Shown here one piece after another: positions 18,704-29,755 of a DNA stretch of 64,000 nucleotides. The DNA is from Stentor roeselii. Taxonomy: Eukaryota > Ciliophora > Heterotrichea > Heterotrichida > Stentoridae. Location of the stretch: NCBI GenBank assembly GCA_006503475.1, contig RSEH01000253.1:1-64000 (forward strand), in the 5' to 3' direction. The notes beneath the pieces were generated by a model. It was not told the origin of the DNA. It made no database searches and saw only the letters and a program-made list of their open reading frames with translations. Position numbers and translations under genes: made by a program. Each line of letters opens with the position of its first letter. Position 1 is the stretch's first letter.

Positions 18704-19162
18704 TTAGCTAATCAGTGATTTTTCTATAATCTCATTTCTGCTTGTAAGGCAAACTCGGTTTGGACTGACTTTCTTTATCGACAAAAACGAATTTTTCTCA
18801 TTTTGTACAAAATCAAATTCTCTTACTTTCATCTTTAAACTTTTAAGTCTTATCTGAGAAGGAGGCAACTTGGGTAGAGTCATATTCTGTTTAACCATTA
18901 TTTGACTACTATTCGAAATCGCGGCGTATTCTTTAGTCCTAATCGAGTAAGGTCTAATCAAATCTTTAGAAACTTTAGAAAGAGATTTGATTTCAGGCCC
19001 AACTTCTTCAACCTGTTCATTTTTGCTAATTTTTTTCATCATTCTCAATGGCGATCGTGGTGTTAAAGAGCTCATAAGTCCAGGTTTTAAAAAAGTCTTC
19101 ATTTTCTGCAGACTCATCTTCTTCTTTTTAACAAGTTGAATATTGAAAACAATATTTTCCAT
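18704..19162 (-). CDS. Small basic protein of unknown function
   Basis: 152 residues, rich in Lys, Arg and Ser, with no membrane segment or recognised domain. A second ATG at residue 16 (MSLQKMKTF) could also be the start. It contains SSLTPRSPLRMM, a proline-directed phosphorylation-type stretch. It begins 31 bp after the stop of the CaaX protease gene on the same strand, a spacing typical of this window, which supports it being a gene. Composition resembles small cytoskeleton-associated ciliate proteins, but nothing more specific can be said. Confidence 0.55.
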   Translation of the reverse strand: MENIVFNIQLVKKKKMSLQKMKTFLKPGLMSSLTPRSPLRMMKKISKNEQVEEVGPEIKSLSKVSKDLIRPYSIRTKEYAAISNSSQIMVKQNMTLPKLPPSQIRLKSLKMKVREFDFVQNEKNSFLSIKKVSPNRVCLTSRNEIIEKSLIS

Positions 19163-19193
19163 GTTTCTTTTACAGTCATAATTATTACTGTGT

Positions 19194-20045
19194 TTATTCT
19201 AGTCTTTTAATAAACTCTCCATGCCAAGAGTTGAAAAACTCGGGATTAAGCATAAGTGGCAATAAGTAAAAGAAAGAAACAATTCCTGCCAAATACGTAA
19301 TTTTGATACTTGTCCTATATCTATAAGCTGGATGTGAAGGGTCAAAGCACCTAAACGACGGTATTCCCATATAATTGCAGAACCCATGAATGATGATCAC
19401 CGCGTAAAGACTTCCAGTGACCAAAAAAATATACCCAACGTAAAGTCCGAAGACCGTCGTAAAGCCAACTTGAAACATCACCGGCGCAAGGCTCATCAAA
19501 GTGATTTGCCTGCCCGCCGCTAAGACGTCTTCAATTCGAAACAAATGACTGAATCCAAAAATCAAAGCAGAAATCCAAATCGAGTTCCACCCAAAGCCTC
19601 CAGCGACTAAATCATTTATAAGGCAAGAACGATACATGCACTCTTCTGCTATTGGCGCTATTATGTAAGCTCGCATTGCTTTTATGTCGAATTTGAAATC
19701 GTAGTGCTCTTCGAAGAACTGCTCGACTAGGAACCCCGCGTATAAAACAAAGGTCACTGCTAAGGAACTTAAGATTGAAATGTAAGAGGATGAGGTTAAT
19801 GAAAGACCTGCCCAGGTTTGAAGCTCGGGACCTTTGGAGGATAGATGATCGTGAGCGAAAAGGTTGTAAAAAAGCGTGTTCCATAGGAAGGTTCCGGATA
19901 AGACCATTAAAAATCGCCTTTTTATCTCCTCTGGGTGGTCGCGTAAGGAACTTGAAGGCTTTTTTATGTAGATGCTGCCGATGAATACGAAGGGAGTCAG
20001 AAATGCCCAGATTAGTGAAGAGGTTGGTGACATTCGAATGTACAT
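19194..20045 (-). CDS. RCE1: CAAX prenyl protease 2 (Rce1-type, CPBP family)
   Basis: 283 residues, the usual size of Rce1. It is an integral ER-membrane protease that removes the last three residues of prenylated CaaX proteins. Several hydrophobic helices cover the length. The catalytic motifs are intact: EECMYR (E134, E135, R139), FGFSHLFR (H167) and HGFCNYMG (H220, N224). The loop PSFRCFDPSHPAYR near residues 229-242 matches the C-terminal region of eukaryotic Rce1. Two other genes here (7746-8699 and 17815-18258) end in CaaX-like boxes and could be substrates; that is inference. Confidence 0.92.
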   Translation of the reverse strand: MYIRMSPTSSLIWAFLTPFVFIGSIYIKKPSSSLRDHPEEIKRRFLMVLSGTFLWNTLFYNLFAHDHLSSKGPELQTWAGLSLTSSSYISILSSLAVTFVLYAGFLVEQFFEEHYDFKFDIKAMRAYIIAPIAEECMYRSCLINDLVAGGFGWNSIWISALIFGFSHLFRIEDVLAAGRQITLMSLAPVMFQVGFTTVFGLYVGYIFLVTGSLYAVIIIHGFCNYMGIPSFRCFDPSHPAYRYRTSIKITYLAGIVSFFYLLPLMLNPEFFNSWHGEFIKRLE

Positions 20046-21167
20046 TTTACTTGAGATTTATTTTAGGTTTTTTTTGGATGGGGTTATGGGTTGATGGGTT
20101 TTAGATTTTTAGGATTTTTTTTGGTTTAGTGTGAATTTGGATTGGAGATGATTATCACTCATCAATAATATTCTTGTTGAGTATATAGAGATGCGATGAT
20201 AATAAATAATTAATCAAGTCGATTTGTCTAGTTCTCAATGTTGTCCTAACTTTAATACCTCTTAAAATAACTATTTGAGTACTCATGCTGATCATCAGGT
20301 ACAAAAAAGAAAAAACATCAATTACTTCCTTTTCTAATCAATACAATAATAAAATCTTCGACTCATTCCTTAGAGGCCAAAATGCCAGAACTTATCAAAT
20401 TTTCATTAATTACTTTAAGAATTTCACCTCTTGTAAAACTCTTTCTGCTTTGTTTCATGAGGAGTCTCAAAGGAGAATAATTTTCGGATTCATCTCACTC
20501 AAGCGGGTCAGAATGTCTACATTGAGCATTTCTTTAATGGTCTTTGAAGAAAAATATAGGATTAATTGAAATCCTGTTAATATATTACGATTTTGCCATC
20601 AATTCTAGAAATGAACTGGGCCTGTTCCGGCTAGAATGATTGATAGTTTTATTACAGTCAATCAATCATTATATCTGAACCTAAAGACTTTTATAATAAT
20701 TATTTTTAGATTTATCATTCTAGGCGAATATCAATTTCATTTGATAATAAATAAAGATTTATATATATTTTTATTACTTAGATAATCAGATTTAACTGCA
20801 GGACCTTAAACAACTTATGGGTTTGCGAAACTTAAACTCCTACAATTTGATTTTAAAGGTGCAGAAAAAGAAATTTGATATAATTTGGTTTAAACGGTAA
20901 AATAAATATCCGACAAGGCCTTAAATGTCTAAAACACAAGATAGCAACTCAATATATTAATTGGTTCATTTTATGAGATTATTATTGCAGGAACATTTTG
21001 TGTAACTATTTAAAATATGTATGGAGACGAGAAAATTGATCAGCATCAATCATCTTAACTAAATTACAATCAATTTTTATTAAGACTTAAGTTTTTAGTA
21101 TAGAAATATAGAAACTAAGTGTTTTGTTGTTGAATGAATATATATGAATATATTTACAGCTATTAAT
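20046..21167. other. Gene desert, left part
   Basis: A 94-codon open frame at 20285-20569 (+) has no recognisable domain and no neighbour support, so I do not call it. From about 20970 the sequence resembles, on the minus strand, the 3' flank of the AAA/nuclease units (a block like GATGCTGATCAATTTTCT). The rest is AT-rich and structureless by eye. Confidence 0.45.
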
Positions 21168-22603
21168 TAACTAAAACTCTTTTTTAGCGGGTTTTTGGAT
21201 AACTGATCAAAAATATCTTTTTCTTATTAGCACCCTTCTTAAACTATTAATTGTTGGTTTTAATCCTTCATTATTGAACTGGAGCTGATCAGCACATATT
21301 TTCAATTTTCCTAAAAAGAACAAAGCCGAAGCTCTCAGGATAATTTTTTATATGATTATTATCATTAGAAATCTCGAGAGCTATTCCATTCTTCATGGGT
21401 GCTTTATCACTTAATTTATAATCTATCTTATATTCAATTACAGAGAGTATCCGAATTTATTTAGTAAAGAGCTTCATTAATTTTTTTTTTCATTTGTTGA
21501 TCTTTCAAAAGTACCTGTGCTTGTTAAAAATTCCATTTTATGGAATGAAGTGCTGCTAGGATCTGAATAAAAATTCAATGAGATTTTTATTTGCTTTTAC
21601 AATTTCATCGAGAATTTTTTTGAGATAAGGAGCAAAACAATGAGTTCTTTGTAAGAAATAGTAGGCTAAAGAAGCCCCTATCCATCCAATAAATTTCTTT
21701 TCAATCATTTTTTGAATTTTTTTAATTATCTGATCAACTTCTGTATCATTAGCCCGTAGAATTCAGAATAAAAAGGTTTCTCTACTGAATCATTGATTAA
21801 GTTATTAAGACTAGAGAGTTTTTGTTTTTCTGCACTTTTAACCCTGCAAACCATGAAAATTGAACATCATTTTTAATTATTTCTTTAAGATATGAAAACA
21901 TTTCTGAATATAAATACAATCCATAATTGTAAAATTCAGAGTTGCTCTCAGCAAGAGACATAAAAATTTATGATATTCATCCACTAAAAGGACAATTTTA
22001 CTTCATACTGCTTTTTAAATATTTTCTTAGATAACCCAATGTGTTTATAATCATAAATTCGTTTAGACTGCAGAACTTATCATCTTTAAACTATTTTGTA
22101 GTATAATTACATCATCAGAATCAATCTTTCGTGATTTCAGTAAATACTTATGAGTTTGAATGGCTGTTTTAAGTATGATTTCTAAAAAAATTCAAAGTAT
22201 GTTTTACTTTCTAGCATATCATCAGTAAACATCAATTTAATCACAGGTAGACTTCGTGAAAGGTAATAATTTTTTCTTTTGTTACAGGAAGAATTTCATT
22301 ACCATTTCAAAGTTTTCTTTTTGTCTCTTGAAATGATTCCATCTTCAAGACCAGGATCTTAAAAAATCTCTGAACTATCCTCAAATTTAATCTTTTCCTA
22401 ATTTCTTGATCTCATAACCAAATGTTTTTTCTTCCAAGAGAGATATAAGGAATAGAGTCTTATAGGCATATACTTGATTTTCATCTAGTAAATCGTTAAA
22501 CTCACTGCCAAGATAAAACAAGTATTTTTCTTGAATCTCAGTAAAATTCTTATAGAAAATCGATTTGAATAAAGCAAGAGTTTTTGAGTACCCTGGAAAA
22601 CAT
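21168..22603 (-). pseudogene. Nearly full-length decayed AAA-ATPase-like / PD-(D/E)XK gene
   Basis: On the minus strand this begins with the same ATG context as the intact copies (ATCTCAGCCATATATGTAAATG) and ends with a degraded copy of the C-terminal tail. Recognisable pieces in order: SLEEKTFG-like lead to a destroyed Walker A site, LEDGIISRDK, a Walker B-like LLVDEYHKF, the FYGL...EVDQ block, a nuclease remnant (SVIEYK) and ADQLQFNNEGLK. The length is about 1.44 kb against 2.0 kb for intact copies, so internal deletions exist, and many stops and frame changes are present. It carries the same 5' module (22604-23110), so the whole unit was duplicated before it decayed. Confidence 0.88.
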
Positions 22604-23110
22604 TTACATATATGGCTGAGATAAATTGGAAAATGATAGGATTAGGAAGAGATAAGCTTTGTAAATTGGTTAAGTTTTGATTCTTAATAAATCTGATTTT
22701 AGGTTTTAAAGTTTGAATTTCGAGTAGAGGTTAAACAAATGGTTTTTCTGTTTTTTCATATAATTTGGGACCCAAACCAGAGTTAATCAATGGATTTATC
22801 ACCTAAAAGATTGTGATGCCTATTCTGATGGTAGAGGTAGTTTAAGAGAATCTTAGCAAAAATGCCCGACTATTAACTTTCTCTCCACTATCATTATCAA
22901 CTACCTAAACTGTGAACCGAAGAGCCTTAAGACAGATAGAAAAATTTTGATAGTGAGACTTATATTGATTTAATAACCAGATGCTCTGTTTTCCAAATAT
23001 TCTTACTTCTCTTATTATTAAGGTCTATCCTGATTCATTCTTTGACTTCCTTATTTCACCAAATCATCTGAAGAGTCACTCAGAATAAGCCAATGATTCT
23101 TAGAATATTT
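22604..23110 (-). repeat. Conserved 5' module of the AAA/nuclease unit, decayed copy
   Basis: Inverted relative to copies A and B. Shared blocks read on the minus strand are GAGTGACTCTTCAGA and ATAAGGAAGTCAAAGAA (near 23040-23085), AAAAACAGAAAAACCATTTG followed by TTTAACCTCTACTCGAAATT (22700-22760) and ATTAAGAATCAAAA (near 22680). It is shorter than in the intact copies, lacking most of the central part. Confidence 0.65.
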
Positions 23111-23620
23111 TCATATCCACTTTTGTAAAATCTTACCCTTATGTCAAACTCTTTATTAATATCGAAGGCCCTTCTAAAGTTCAGCACTTAATGAAAACCT
23201 GCATGTTGTATCATAAAGTCTTGCAAGCCTTTAACTTTTAAAGTGTAAAAGGCCATCAAACTCTGCATATGCTAATCCAAGACATCTGTCTTCATTCGAG
23301 ATGACTAGAAAAGATAAACCTTGAGTCTTCTTCAGAGCAGTAACCAAAGCACTACAATAACTTGTTGAAAAAATTATATGAATCTGAAACGACCAGATGA
23401 AAATTTTCAGATCAATGAAATTTTTTTATTTTTTAAAACAAGCAGCTTTTCCAAACTCTTTTATCGAGTTTTTAAAATCGTCTGTAAAGGCTTGGTAGCT
23501 CTGAAAATTCGATGTCAGAAGGTTAGAAAGTTTCAGATCTTCAATAAAATTGCCTGAGTAGTTTTTTGAAGATTTTAACGAATTTTTTTTGAAAAATAAG
23601 ATCAGTCGAAAATTTTAGCT
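23110..23620 (-). pseudogene. Decayed coding remnant of unknown family upstream of the AAA/nuclease relic
   Basis: On the minus strand one frame reads through SYQAFTDDFKNSIKEFGKAA and, after a break, SYCSALVTALKKTQGLSFLV and ISNEDRCLGLAYAEFDGLLH, with stops between and after. The composition is protein-like rather than random. I do not recognise the family. A short part (ARLYDTT) is echoed upstream of the copy at 32008 (ARLGDTT near 31290), so the remnant may be a passenger gene of the duplicated unit. Confidence 0.45.
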
Positions 23621-25004
23621 GAAAATTCTTATGTTAAGGGCTTCAACAGAGTTTAAAAATAGAGCTATTGGATATGAAAGATATTTTTTTTATATAAACT
23701 TTTTAAAAACATATGTTTTCGATTGAAATGAAAAATTTGTTGAACATTTCTTTCTGCAAAGAAAATCTAGATATTAATCATAGAGGCTGTTTTATATGCG
23801 ATTGGAGCAGGCAGTAGTAGAAATTTCATTTAATATCAAGTATAAATGAGTTCATTATTATTATATTATTATAAAAGATGATTTCGATAATTCAGAAAAT
23901 TCTACACAACTTCATAATACTCCTACTTGTACTCAATTATATACTTCATTATTATTATGTATCAATGATTAGCTAGGCTTAAATAAAATATGAGCATGTA
24001 TCAAGTTTAATTTTCCAAGGTTAAATTCAAGTTAAAAATAAATCATCTTTGAAATTTGTTCATTTTGTATATTTTAATAGCGAGTACATCTTAATATTTT
24101 TATTGATTATCTTACCTTGTAAAATTATATTAATTAAGTACCTAAATTCAATAGAATTTATTAAAATATAACCTTGACATTTATGATATTGTTATTAAAT
24201 ATATAAACTTGCAATTTTATATTTTCAAATTTTGTAAACAAAATATGAAATATTTTCATCACGGAAGTAGTTATGATTTTTTTAATACAAAATAAATTTA
24301 AAAAGCAATAATAATTAAGGGATAATTGAAATGATTAACTCCAAGTCAACACAATGAATCAACTACCAGAAAATCTAGTCATAAATTAAACACTTTTCAA
24401 GCATCTCGAAATTTCAAACACCAAATAATTAAAAAATATTTGAAAATATCCTATTTAACTTATAAACTCAAAGAATTGAAAAATTAATAATATTAGTTGA
24501 AAATTGAGTATTTTTAAATAGTTTTTCATGACTCACAGAAGGAGAAACTCATTTTCTTAACCATAACAATAAGGATGCTAATAAAAATTAATTTAAATAA
24601 ATGTATGAGAATTCAAATTTAAATTCTTTGTATATGAATGAGTGTCATAGTAACTATTAGATGGGGGTTATTTCTCATAAAAACTTAAGTAGGAAAAGTT
24701 TTTATTTTTTTAGTCTGGATGATATTGAAATTTGAAGGAATTAGAATGCTGTATAATCACTGAAAATAAGCTACTTGAAGATCTTCCAGATAATTTGAGA
24801 TATCAGGAAGTTTATTTGATAATTTTAGGTACTTTTAAGGATTCTTTCTTGATATGTTTAATTAGAATATTTGAGATTTAATTCATGGTTTTGATTAGAT
24901 TAGTGATGATTTTTGTTAAGCTTTGTTAGTAGATATTAGTGATACTTTGTTAAAAACTTTAAATCATTAGGTAACACTATCAATTCATTCCCGAATATTC
25001 TATT
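23621..25004. other. Gene desert, right part
   Basis: Very AT-rich, with stops in all frames, poly-A/T runs and no repeat or RNA gene visible by eye. The last 200 bp probably hold the promoter of the next gene. Confidence 0.5.
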
Positions 25005-25823
25005 ATGGATCCAGTATCCAAATCAACCTCACCTCAGCCAAGGTCAAAATCATTGAGTCTTATTCTGGTGCTTTCATTTCTAGTTCTTTTCCTTGCGAGT
25101 TTGTTCAGCTACACACAAAATATACAAAATATTCCTGATCAATCTTCTGAGTCACAGACAAATACAAGAAGTCAGTCTTCATTCCATTCTAAAGCTTCAT
25201 GTGCAACAATATCCCACAGATCTTATCCACTATCTTCAAAACTCGAATACCTAAACACCTCCGCAAAATGGAACTTCGAAACTATCCCAAACGCTAAAGA
25301 CTTACGCGATGCTATTTTCTTCATGAACTGCGAGTTAATCCTCTTATCTCTAAACGATTCCAGTGAAATCTGGCAATTAAATCCAAAACAACTGATAAAG
25401 AAACTAGGACCAATGCAGATGTTTGAACTCGGAACTTCTGAATCTTTTCTGATTTTTGTTCATGATGACAGAAAAATCAGCAGAATGACTTTTCATGATT
25501 TTGAAGATCAAGAAATCGCTGTGCATCGAGGAAAAATCACGAAAATAATCGTTTCCAGTGATGATAAGTTCTGTGTTTTTTTGTATGAGTTTCAAGGAAT
25601 TCAAGGAATCGCTTATCGAGAAGTCGAACTTGTTGGAAGAAGGAAAAAAGTTATTAGAGGAGTTGAAGGAAAGGTTGAAGATCTGAAAATTGTTTCAGGG
25701 TTTTTAGTTTTTAGTGATTTTAACGGGGCTAAAGTTGTTGATTTAGAAGAAAATGAAGTGAAAGGGATTTTCAAGGACTTTCAAGAGGCATATGATTTTA
25801 TTGAGGTTAGTCTTTTAGAATAG
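25005..25823 (+). CDS. Type II membrane protein with beta-propeller-like lumenal part, unknown
   Basis: 272 residues. A short basic cytoplasmic N-terminus (to about residue 20) precedes one transmembrane helix (SLILVLSFLVLFLASLFSY, residues 23-41). A Ser/Gln-rich stalk follows, then from about residue 85 repeated strand-like units (ELILLSLNDSSEIWQL, SESFLIFVHDDRKISRM, DDKFCVFLYEFQGIQGI, DFNGAKVVDLEENEVKG) that look like part of a beta-propeller. There are only two or three blades, so it is either a partial propeller or a fragment. No named family. It sits 264 bp upstream of the CD36-like gene on the same strand. Confidence 0.65.
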   Translation: MDPVSKSTSPQPRSKSLSLILVLSFLVLFLASLFSYTQNIQNIPDQSSESQTNTRSQSSFHSKASCATISHRSYPLSSKLEYLNTSAKWNFETIPNAKDLRDAIFFMNCELILLSLNDSSEIWQLNPKQLIKKLGPMQMFELGTSESFLIFVHDDRKISRMTFHDFEDQEIAVHRGKITKIIVSSDDKFCVFLYEFQGIQGIAYREVELVGRRKKVIRGVEGKVEDLKIVSGFLVFSDFNGAKVVDLEENEVKGIFKDFQEAYDFIEVSLLE

Positions 25824-26087
25824 TACCGATTTAATAGATGATTGAATCTTTCTTAAGATAAAAAAACCAAAAAATTCCACTTTTCCTTTAATAAAATAAA
25901 AAAATCACAAAATCCTTCCCTTAAAAATTTTCCTAAAAACTAGGTGTTACCATAATCCCAAAATGATAATTCAACCCTCTTCCCAAATCCTAAATTTCTG
26001 TAAATTCTCTGAACTCCATTTAGTCAATAAACTGAAATTTGCAATAACGTTAACCTAAATTTTCAACCATTAACGATTAACATAAAC

Positions 26088-29000
26088 ATGAAAGAGAAGC
26101 TAGCCCGTATATCCTTTTGGATCTGCATTTCCATAGGCATCATCCTAATCTTCCTAGGCATAGTAGTACCTCTATTCATAACCGGCCTCGTAAACGACCG
26201 ACTAGAAGATTTATGGTTGAAGCCAGACAAGCACAAATACTGGGGCGAGTTGCCAGGAGAATACAACATAAAGTTAAAAACAACTTTCCGTCTCTTCAAC
26301 TTTTCAAACCTGGAAGCTTTTCTAAACAACTCCAAAGCCAACTTGACCGAGTTGCCCCCAGCGACGTTTGAAGAACATTCAAATATGTTTAACTGGAGTT
26401 ATTTAGACGACAATCTTAAAGACCTCGGACAAGACGACCCAGGCGATTTCGTGGCTTACAATCAAAAAACCAACCTCGTGCCAGTTCCAAGTGATTCAGT
26501 TACAGTCCCCGGGTCAGCTCCAGTGACGTCTGTGAATTACCTGACATACGTGACTTTTTACCAATTATCTCACAGCCCTCCTCCAATATACATGATTCCT
26601 ACCATGTATGAAGTAGTCCAAGCCTTAGAAAACGACTTTTACGTCATGATTCTCGCTTATGTCAGTTGGAAAAGTAACATCAGTGACTTTAACTTTACTA
26701 GAAATTATCTTGAATCACAAGGCTTTGACCCTGACCAGATCATGGATGATGAAGAATACTCTTGGGCTGCTTGGGAAAATTTAAAGCCCTGGGTTCAAAG
26801 CTTGTTGGATTTGAAAAATAATGGTTTAAGTAATTCTTTTGAGAATATTCAGATGAGGTTTCAAATGGAGGGACTTGTGGAATTGATTTCTGAAGGAAGT
26901 TTGTTGTTTGAACTTGTGATGGAGATTCAAAGTGATATGGTGAAAAGATATGGAAGTAATGACCCGAAGTTTATTGGAGATCTTCAGTGGGCTACTGGGA
27001 AAGTTACGTTGGACTTGCCTTTGGGACTTGGAGTTCTTAGTATTCCTGGATCTATTGTTCCTTTTCCGTCTTTTGTCATGATGAATAAGACCTTTGGGAC
27101 TGTTCCTGAAGAGTACTTTTTACAACTGGCAAAAGGGGTTAATAGTCCTTTGTTTTTGAAGAATGTTTCGAAGTTACTTGAGATTTCTTATGAGTACCCC
27201 AGGACTAACACTGGAAGTTTCTTGTATTTGAATAATTTAATCGCACTTTTTAATGATACTGAAAAAGCGAAGGAAATTTTCGGTTTTGACGACCAGCAAG
27301 TGACAATTGCTCAGACTTACCTCGGGTCTTTAATTAACTTTAAAGTCCCTGAGCATAACGTGACTATTGATAAATACTCTTTGACTCTAGCGAAACTTGC
27401 AGGGAGTTCTTTCGTAAGCAACACAATCAATTTAAGAAACGATGCTTATTGGTCAGTCCCAACTGTCATAGTCTTTAAAAACTTCTCAGATGAGAATATT
27501 TCATGTGAAGAGTGGGTTTCTAATGTGAACTCTTCATTAAAATCCGTTTGTAGTTCGAACTTTGGATGGAACATCTCGACGAAAGCTTGGTGGTCGATAG
27601 AGATCTGGGTAAAGGCAGCTTTTAAAGGGTCTAAAAGTCTTGAATTCAAGACTTTAAAAGAAGTGATCCCTGAACCTGCATTGAACAGTCTTTTGTTTCA
27701 GAATAATCCGAATATCTCGCAATTGGCGCAAGAAGCTTTAGAGCTTACTTCAAAGGTTTATATATGTGCTCGGAATATCTGCAATTATGAAGAACTTTTT
27801 TATCTTCAGTGGGGAGGGTCTTTCATCACTTCAGGACCTCCGAGTGACTTGGCTGATTATATCAACTCGTCGAATACTATGAAAACTTGGCTTCCTTTGA
27901 AGTACTCAGTGCCTATTGAATGGTCGAATTATAGTCCTTTACTTATTTATCCTGCTGCTTTTAAGATTTTGAATTATACAACTTTTTTGAGTTCAGGGGT
28001 TATTAGACTCTTCTTGAATTCTTATTTTCAGGGAAATCTTTCTGCTACTGCTAAGATGTTTAAACTTCCGAATGAGGCATATGTAGAAGGACTTTACAAT
28101 TATTTCCTGAAAATCATACCTGGTCTCAATTTCTTCACAACAAGGAGCTACTCAAGCTGGGTATCAGGATATCGAGATGAATTCCCTACCTATATGGCTA
28201 ATCTCGGTATATACCACGGTGGTCTTCCCAGTGTAAACACTGCAATGGCTGCTGCAGCCAATCAGACTGACAAAGGAAAGCCGCGTCATATTGTGAGATC
28301 AGGCAGACTAGACACTGGAGAAACGAAATTTATTTACAAGTATTACAACAGTCGACAAATAAAAAGATATAGGCAGGTCTACGATGAAACCACCAGTGAT
28401 ATGAAAAAATGGGTTTATGAGGATATATGGGCAGAACCTATTAATTATACGGGAGGAATCGGGGGATCTTTTGGAACAAGGATCAATAATGATGATATTC
28501 TTTCTGTTTACTTGCAGGCAGTCATGAGAGATGTCAATTTGACTTATGATAAGGATGTTAGCTATCATGGACTTACTCTTTCTAGATTTCTTCCTGATAA
28601 GAATGACTTGAAAACTTCTGATAAAGTTCCTGGTAATGCGAAATACTTTCAATTACCTCATGGGTTTGATGGGTTTATGAATATTTCGGCGGAGTATGGA
28701 TGTCCTTTTTTTGTGAGCTTTAGTAGGTGTTATCAATGTGAAAGTGATGCTTTGGAGATGTTTGATAGGTTTGAATATGTTGATGTCGGGAAATCAGGAA
28801 AAAAAATAAATCCCAGTCCATCCGATTCTCCATACGCAGAGTTAGAGCCTTTATCAGGAACCGGAATCCGAGTTCGTCTAAACATAGAATTACGTATCGG
28901 TTTTTACAACGACTACTTTTTCAAGAACTTTTACGAGCCAGTTCCAGGAAAAGGAGTCTATTTCCCAATCTACATCCTAGAGCGTAAAATAGCATTAACC

Positions 29001-29225
29001 GATCATCAAGTGAATGAGTTCTTCGGTAGGTTTAAACTAGCTCAACGGGCAAGAAGAAACGTATTTTTAGGAGGAATAATCGGTGGTTCTTTTTTCTTCG
29101 TCTTTGCCTTCATCAGCGCAGTGTTTATCTACAAGACGAATAATTACATGAGCTGGGGCGAGCGACGAAACACGCTGATCAAGCATTATATCAGCATGGC
29201 TGAAGGGAATGATTTCGGTAAGTAA
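26088..29225 (+). CDS. Giant CD36/LIMP-2-like scavenger receptor, copy 1
   Basis: 1,045 residues, about twice the usual 470-500 of the CD36 family. The topology is that of CD36: a transmembrane helix at each end ([20 protein letters not shown] near residues 9-28, and [20 protein letters not shown] near 1003-1022) with a large extracellular or lumenal region rich in N-glycosylation sites. Family-like traits are the entry [12 protein letters not shown], then FRLFNFSN in the place of the Phe-N-(V/I)-T-N strand, and near the end [20 protein letters not shown] and YFPIYILE, matching the CD36 pattern (ieP.tG......Q.N... and fPv.wl.E). A Cys pair (RCYQC) lies near 880. Role: lipid or particle uptake is plausible, inferred from the family only. 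A paralogue is at 59145-62306. Confidence 0.65.
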   Translation: MKEKLARISFWICISIGIILIFLGIVVPLFITGLVNDRLEDLWLKPDKHKYWGELPGEYNIKLKTTFRLFNFSNLEAFLNNSKANLTELPPATFEEHSNMFNWSYLDDNLKDLGQDDPGDFVAYNQKTNLVPVPSDSVTVPGSAPVTSVNYLTYVTFYQLSHSPPPIYMIPTMYEVVQALENDFYVMILAYVSWKSNISDFNFTRNYLESQGFDPDQIMDDEEYSWAAWENLKPWVQSLLDLKNNGLSNSFENIQMRFQMEGLVELISEGSLLFELVMEIQSDMVKRYGSNDPKFIGDLQWATGKVTLDLPLGLGVLSIPGSIVPFPSFVMMNKTFGTVPEEYFLQLAKGVNSPLFLKNVSKLLEISYEYPRTNTGSFLYLNNLIALFNDTEKAKEIFGFDDQQVTIAQTYLGSLINFKVPEHNVTIDKYSLTLAKLAGSSFVSNTINLRNDAYWSVPTVIVFKNFSDENISCEEWVSNVNSSLKSVCSSNFGWNISTKAWWSIEIWVKAAFKGSKSLEFKTLKEVIPEPALNSLLFQNNPNISQLAQEALELTSKVYICARNICNYEELFYLQWGGSFITSGPPSDLADYINSSNTMKTWLPLKYSVPIEWSNYSPLLIYPAAFKILNYTTFLSSGVIRLFLNSYFQGNLSATAKMFKLPNEAYVEGLYNYFLKIIPGLNFFTTRSYSSWVSGYRDEFPTYMANLGIYHGGLPSVNTAMAAAANQTDKGKPRHIVRSGRLDTGETKFIYKYYNSRQIKRYRQVYDETTSDMKKWVYEDIWAEPINYTGGIGGSFGTRINNDDILSVYLQAVMRDVNLTYDKDVSYHGLTLSRFLPDKNDLKTSDKVPGNAKYFQLPHGFDGFMNISAEYGCPFFVSFSRCYQCESDALEMFDRFEYVDVGKSGKKINPSPSDSPYAELEPLSGTGIRVRLNIELRIGFYNDYFFKNFYEPVPGKGVYFPIYILERKIALTDHQVNEFFGRFKLAQRARRNVFLGGIIGGSFFFVFAFISAVFIYKTNNYMSWGERRNTLIKHYISMAEGNDFGK

Positions 29226-29230
29226 TAATA

Positions 29231-29755
29231 ATGCTTGCTAGAATAACTCGAAACTTTTCAAACCCTTTTAAAATCCTGGGAATTCCTGAAAATTCTTCGA
29301 AAGAACAAGTGAAACTCGCTTATTATCGACTTGCGAAGAAATACCACCCTGATGTCAATTCGGACTTTCAGGTAGTGAGTAAGTAGGAAGAGTTTAAAGT
29401 CATCAATCAGGCTTATAAACAACTTGAAAGTAATGGGTTTAAGTATGAGAAGATTGAAAAAGGACAAAGGGAAAGTCCTCAGGAAGAGTTTGTCAGGACT
29501 TATCGAATGAAAAAGAAAAGAAAGGATTTTGATACTGGGAAAAAAAATTGGGTACTTGCTGAAGTTTTAGTTATGGTGTAAGGAGTAAGTAGAGGACTTG
29601 GAATTTTAGTGTTGTTTAGGGGGATTCTTATTGCTAGTGCTAATCATAAACAGAAGATTATTGATGAGCAGAATCAGAATATGCTGCTTGAGGAAATGGA
29701 AGAGTTTTATGATGAAGATGAAGGGGTTGTTAGGTTTATACCCAAGGATCATTAG
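29231..29755 (+). CDS. J-domain (DnaJ/Hsp40-type) protein with a transmembrane segment and two 15-nt introns
   Basis: Three exons (29231-29371, 29387-29577, 29593-29755) encode 164 residues. The J-domain covers residues 12-63: [18 protein letters not shown], then [13 protein letters not shown] with the HPD motif (H39-D41), then [11 protein letters not shown]. The basic N-terminus ([10 protein letters not shown]) resembles a mitochondrial leader. A hydrophobic stretch near residues 103-123 ([20 protein letters not shown]), formed across the second intron, is a likely membrane anchor, and the end is acidic. It should stimulate an Hsp70 at a membrane, perhaps mitochondrial. Its ATG lies only 5 bp after the stop of the CD36-like gene. 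The coding frame is visible only after removing the introns. Confidence 0.9.
29372..29386 (+). other. First 15-nt intron of the J-domain gene
   Basis: GTAGTGAGTAAGTAG, phase 0, between ...NSDFQ and [10 protein letters not shown].... If retained it adds an in-frame TAG. Its last ten bases (GAGTAAGTAG) are identical to those of the second intron. Confidence 0.9.
29578..29592 (+). other. Second 15-nt intron of the J-domain gene
   Basis: GTAAGGAGTAAGTAG, phase 2. Removal restores the transmembrane helix and a frame open to TAG at 29753-29755. If retained it adds TAA at once. Confidence 0.88.

Noticed and set aside
20285-20569. 94-codon open frame in the gene desert
   Set aside because: No recognisable domain, odd composition, no supporting neighbour or intron; likely chance in AT-rich DNA.
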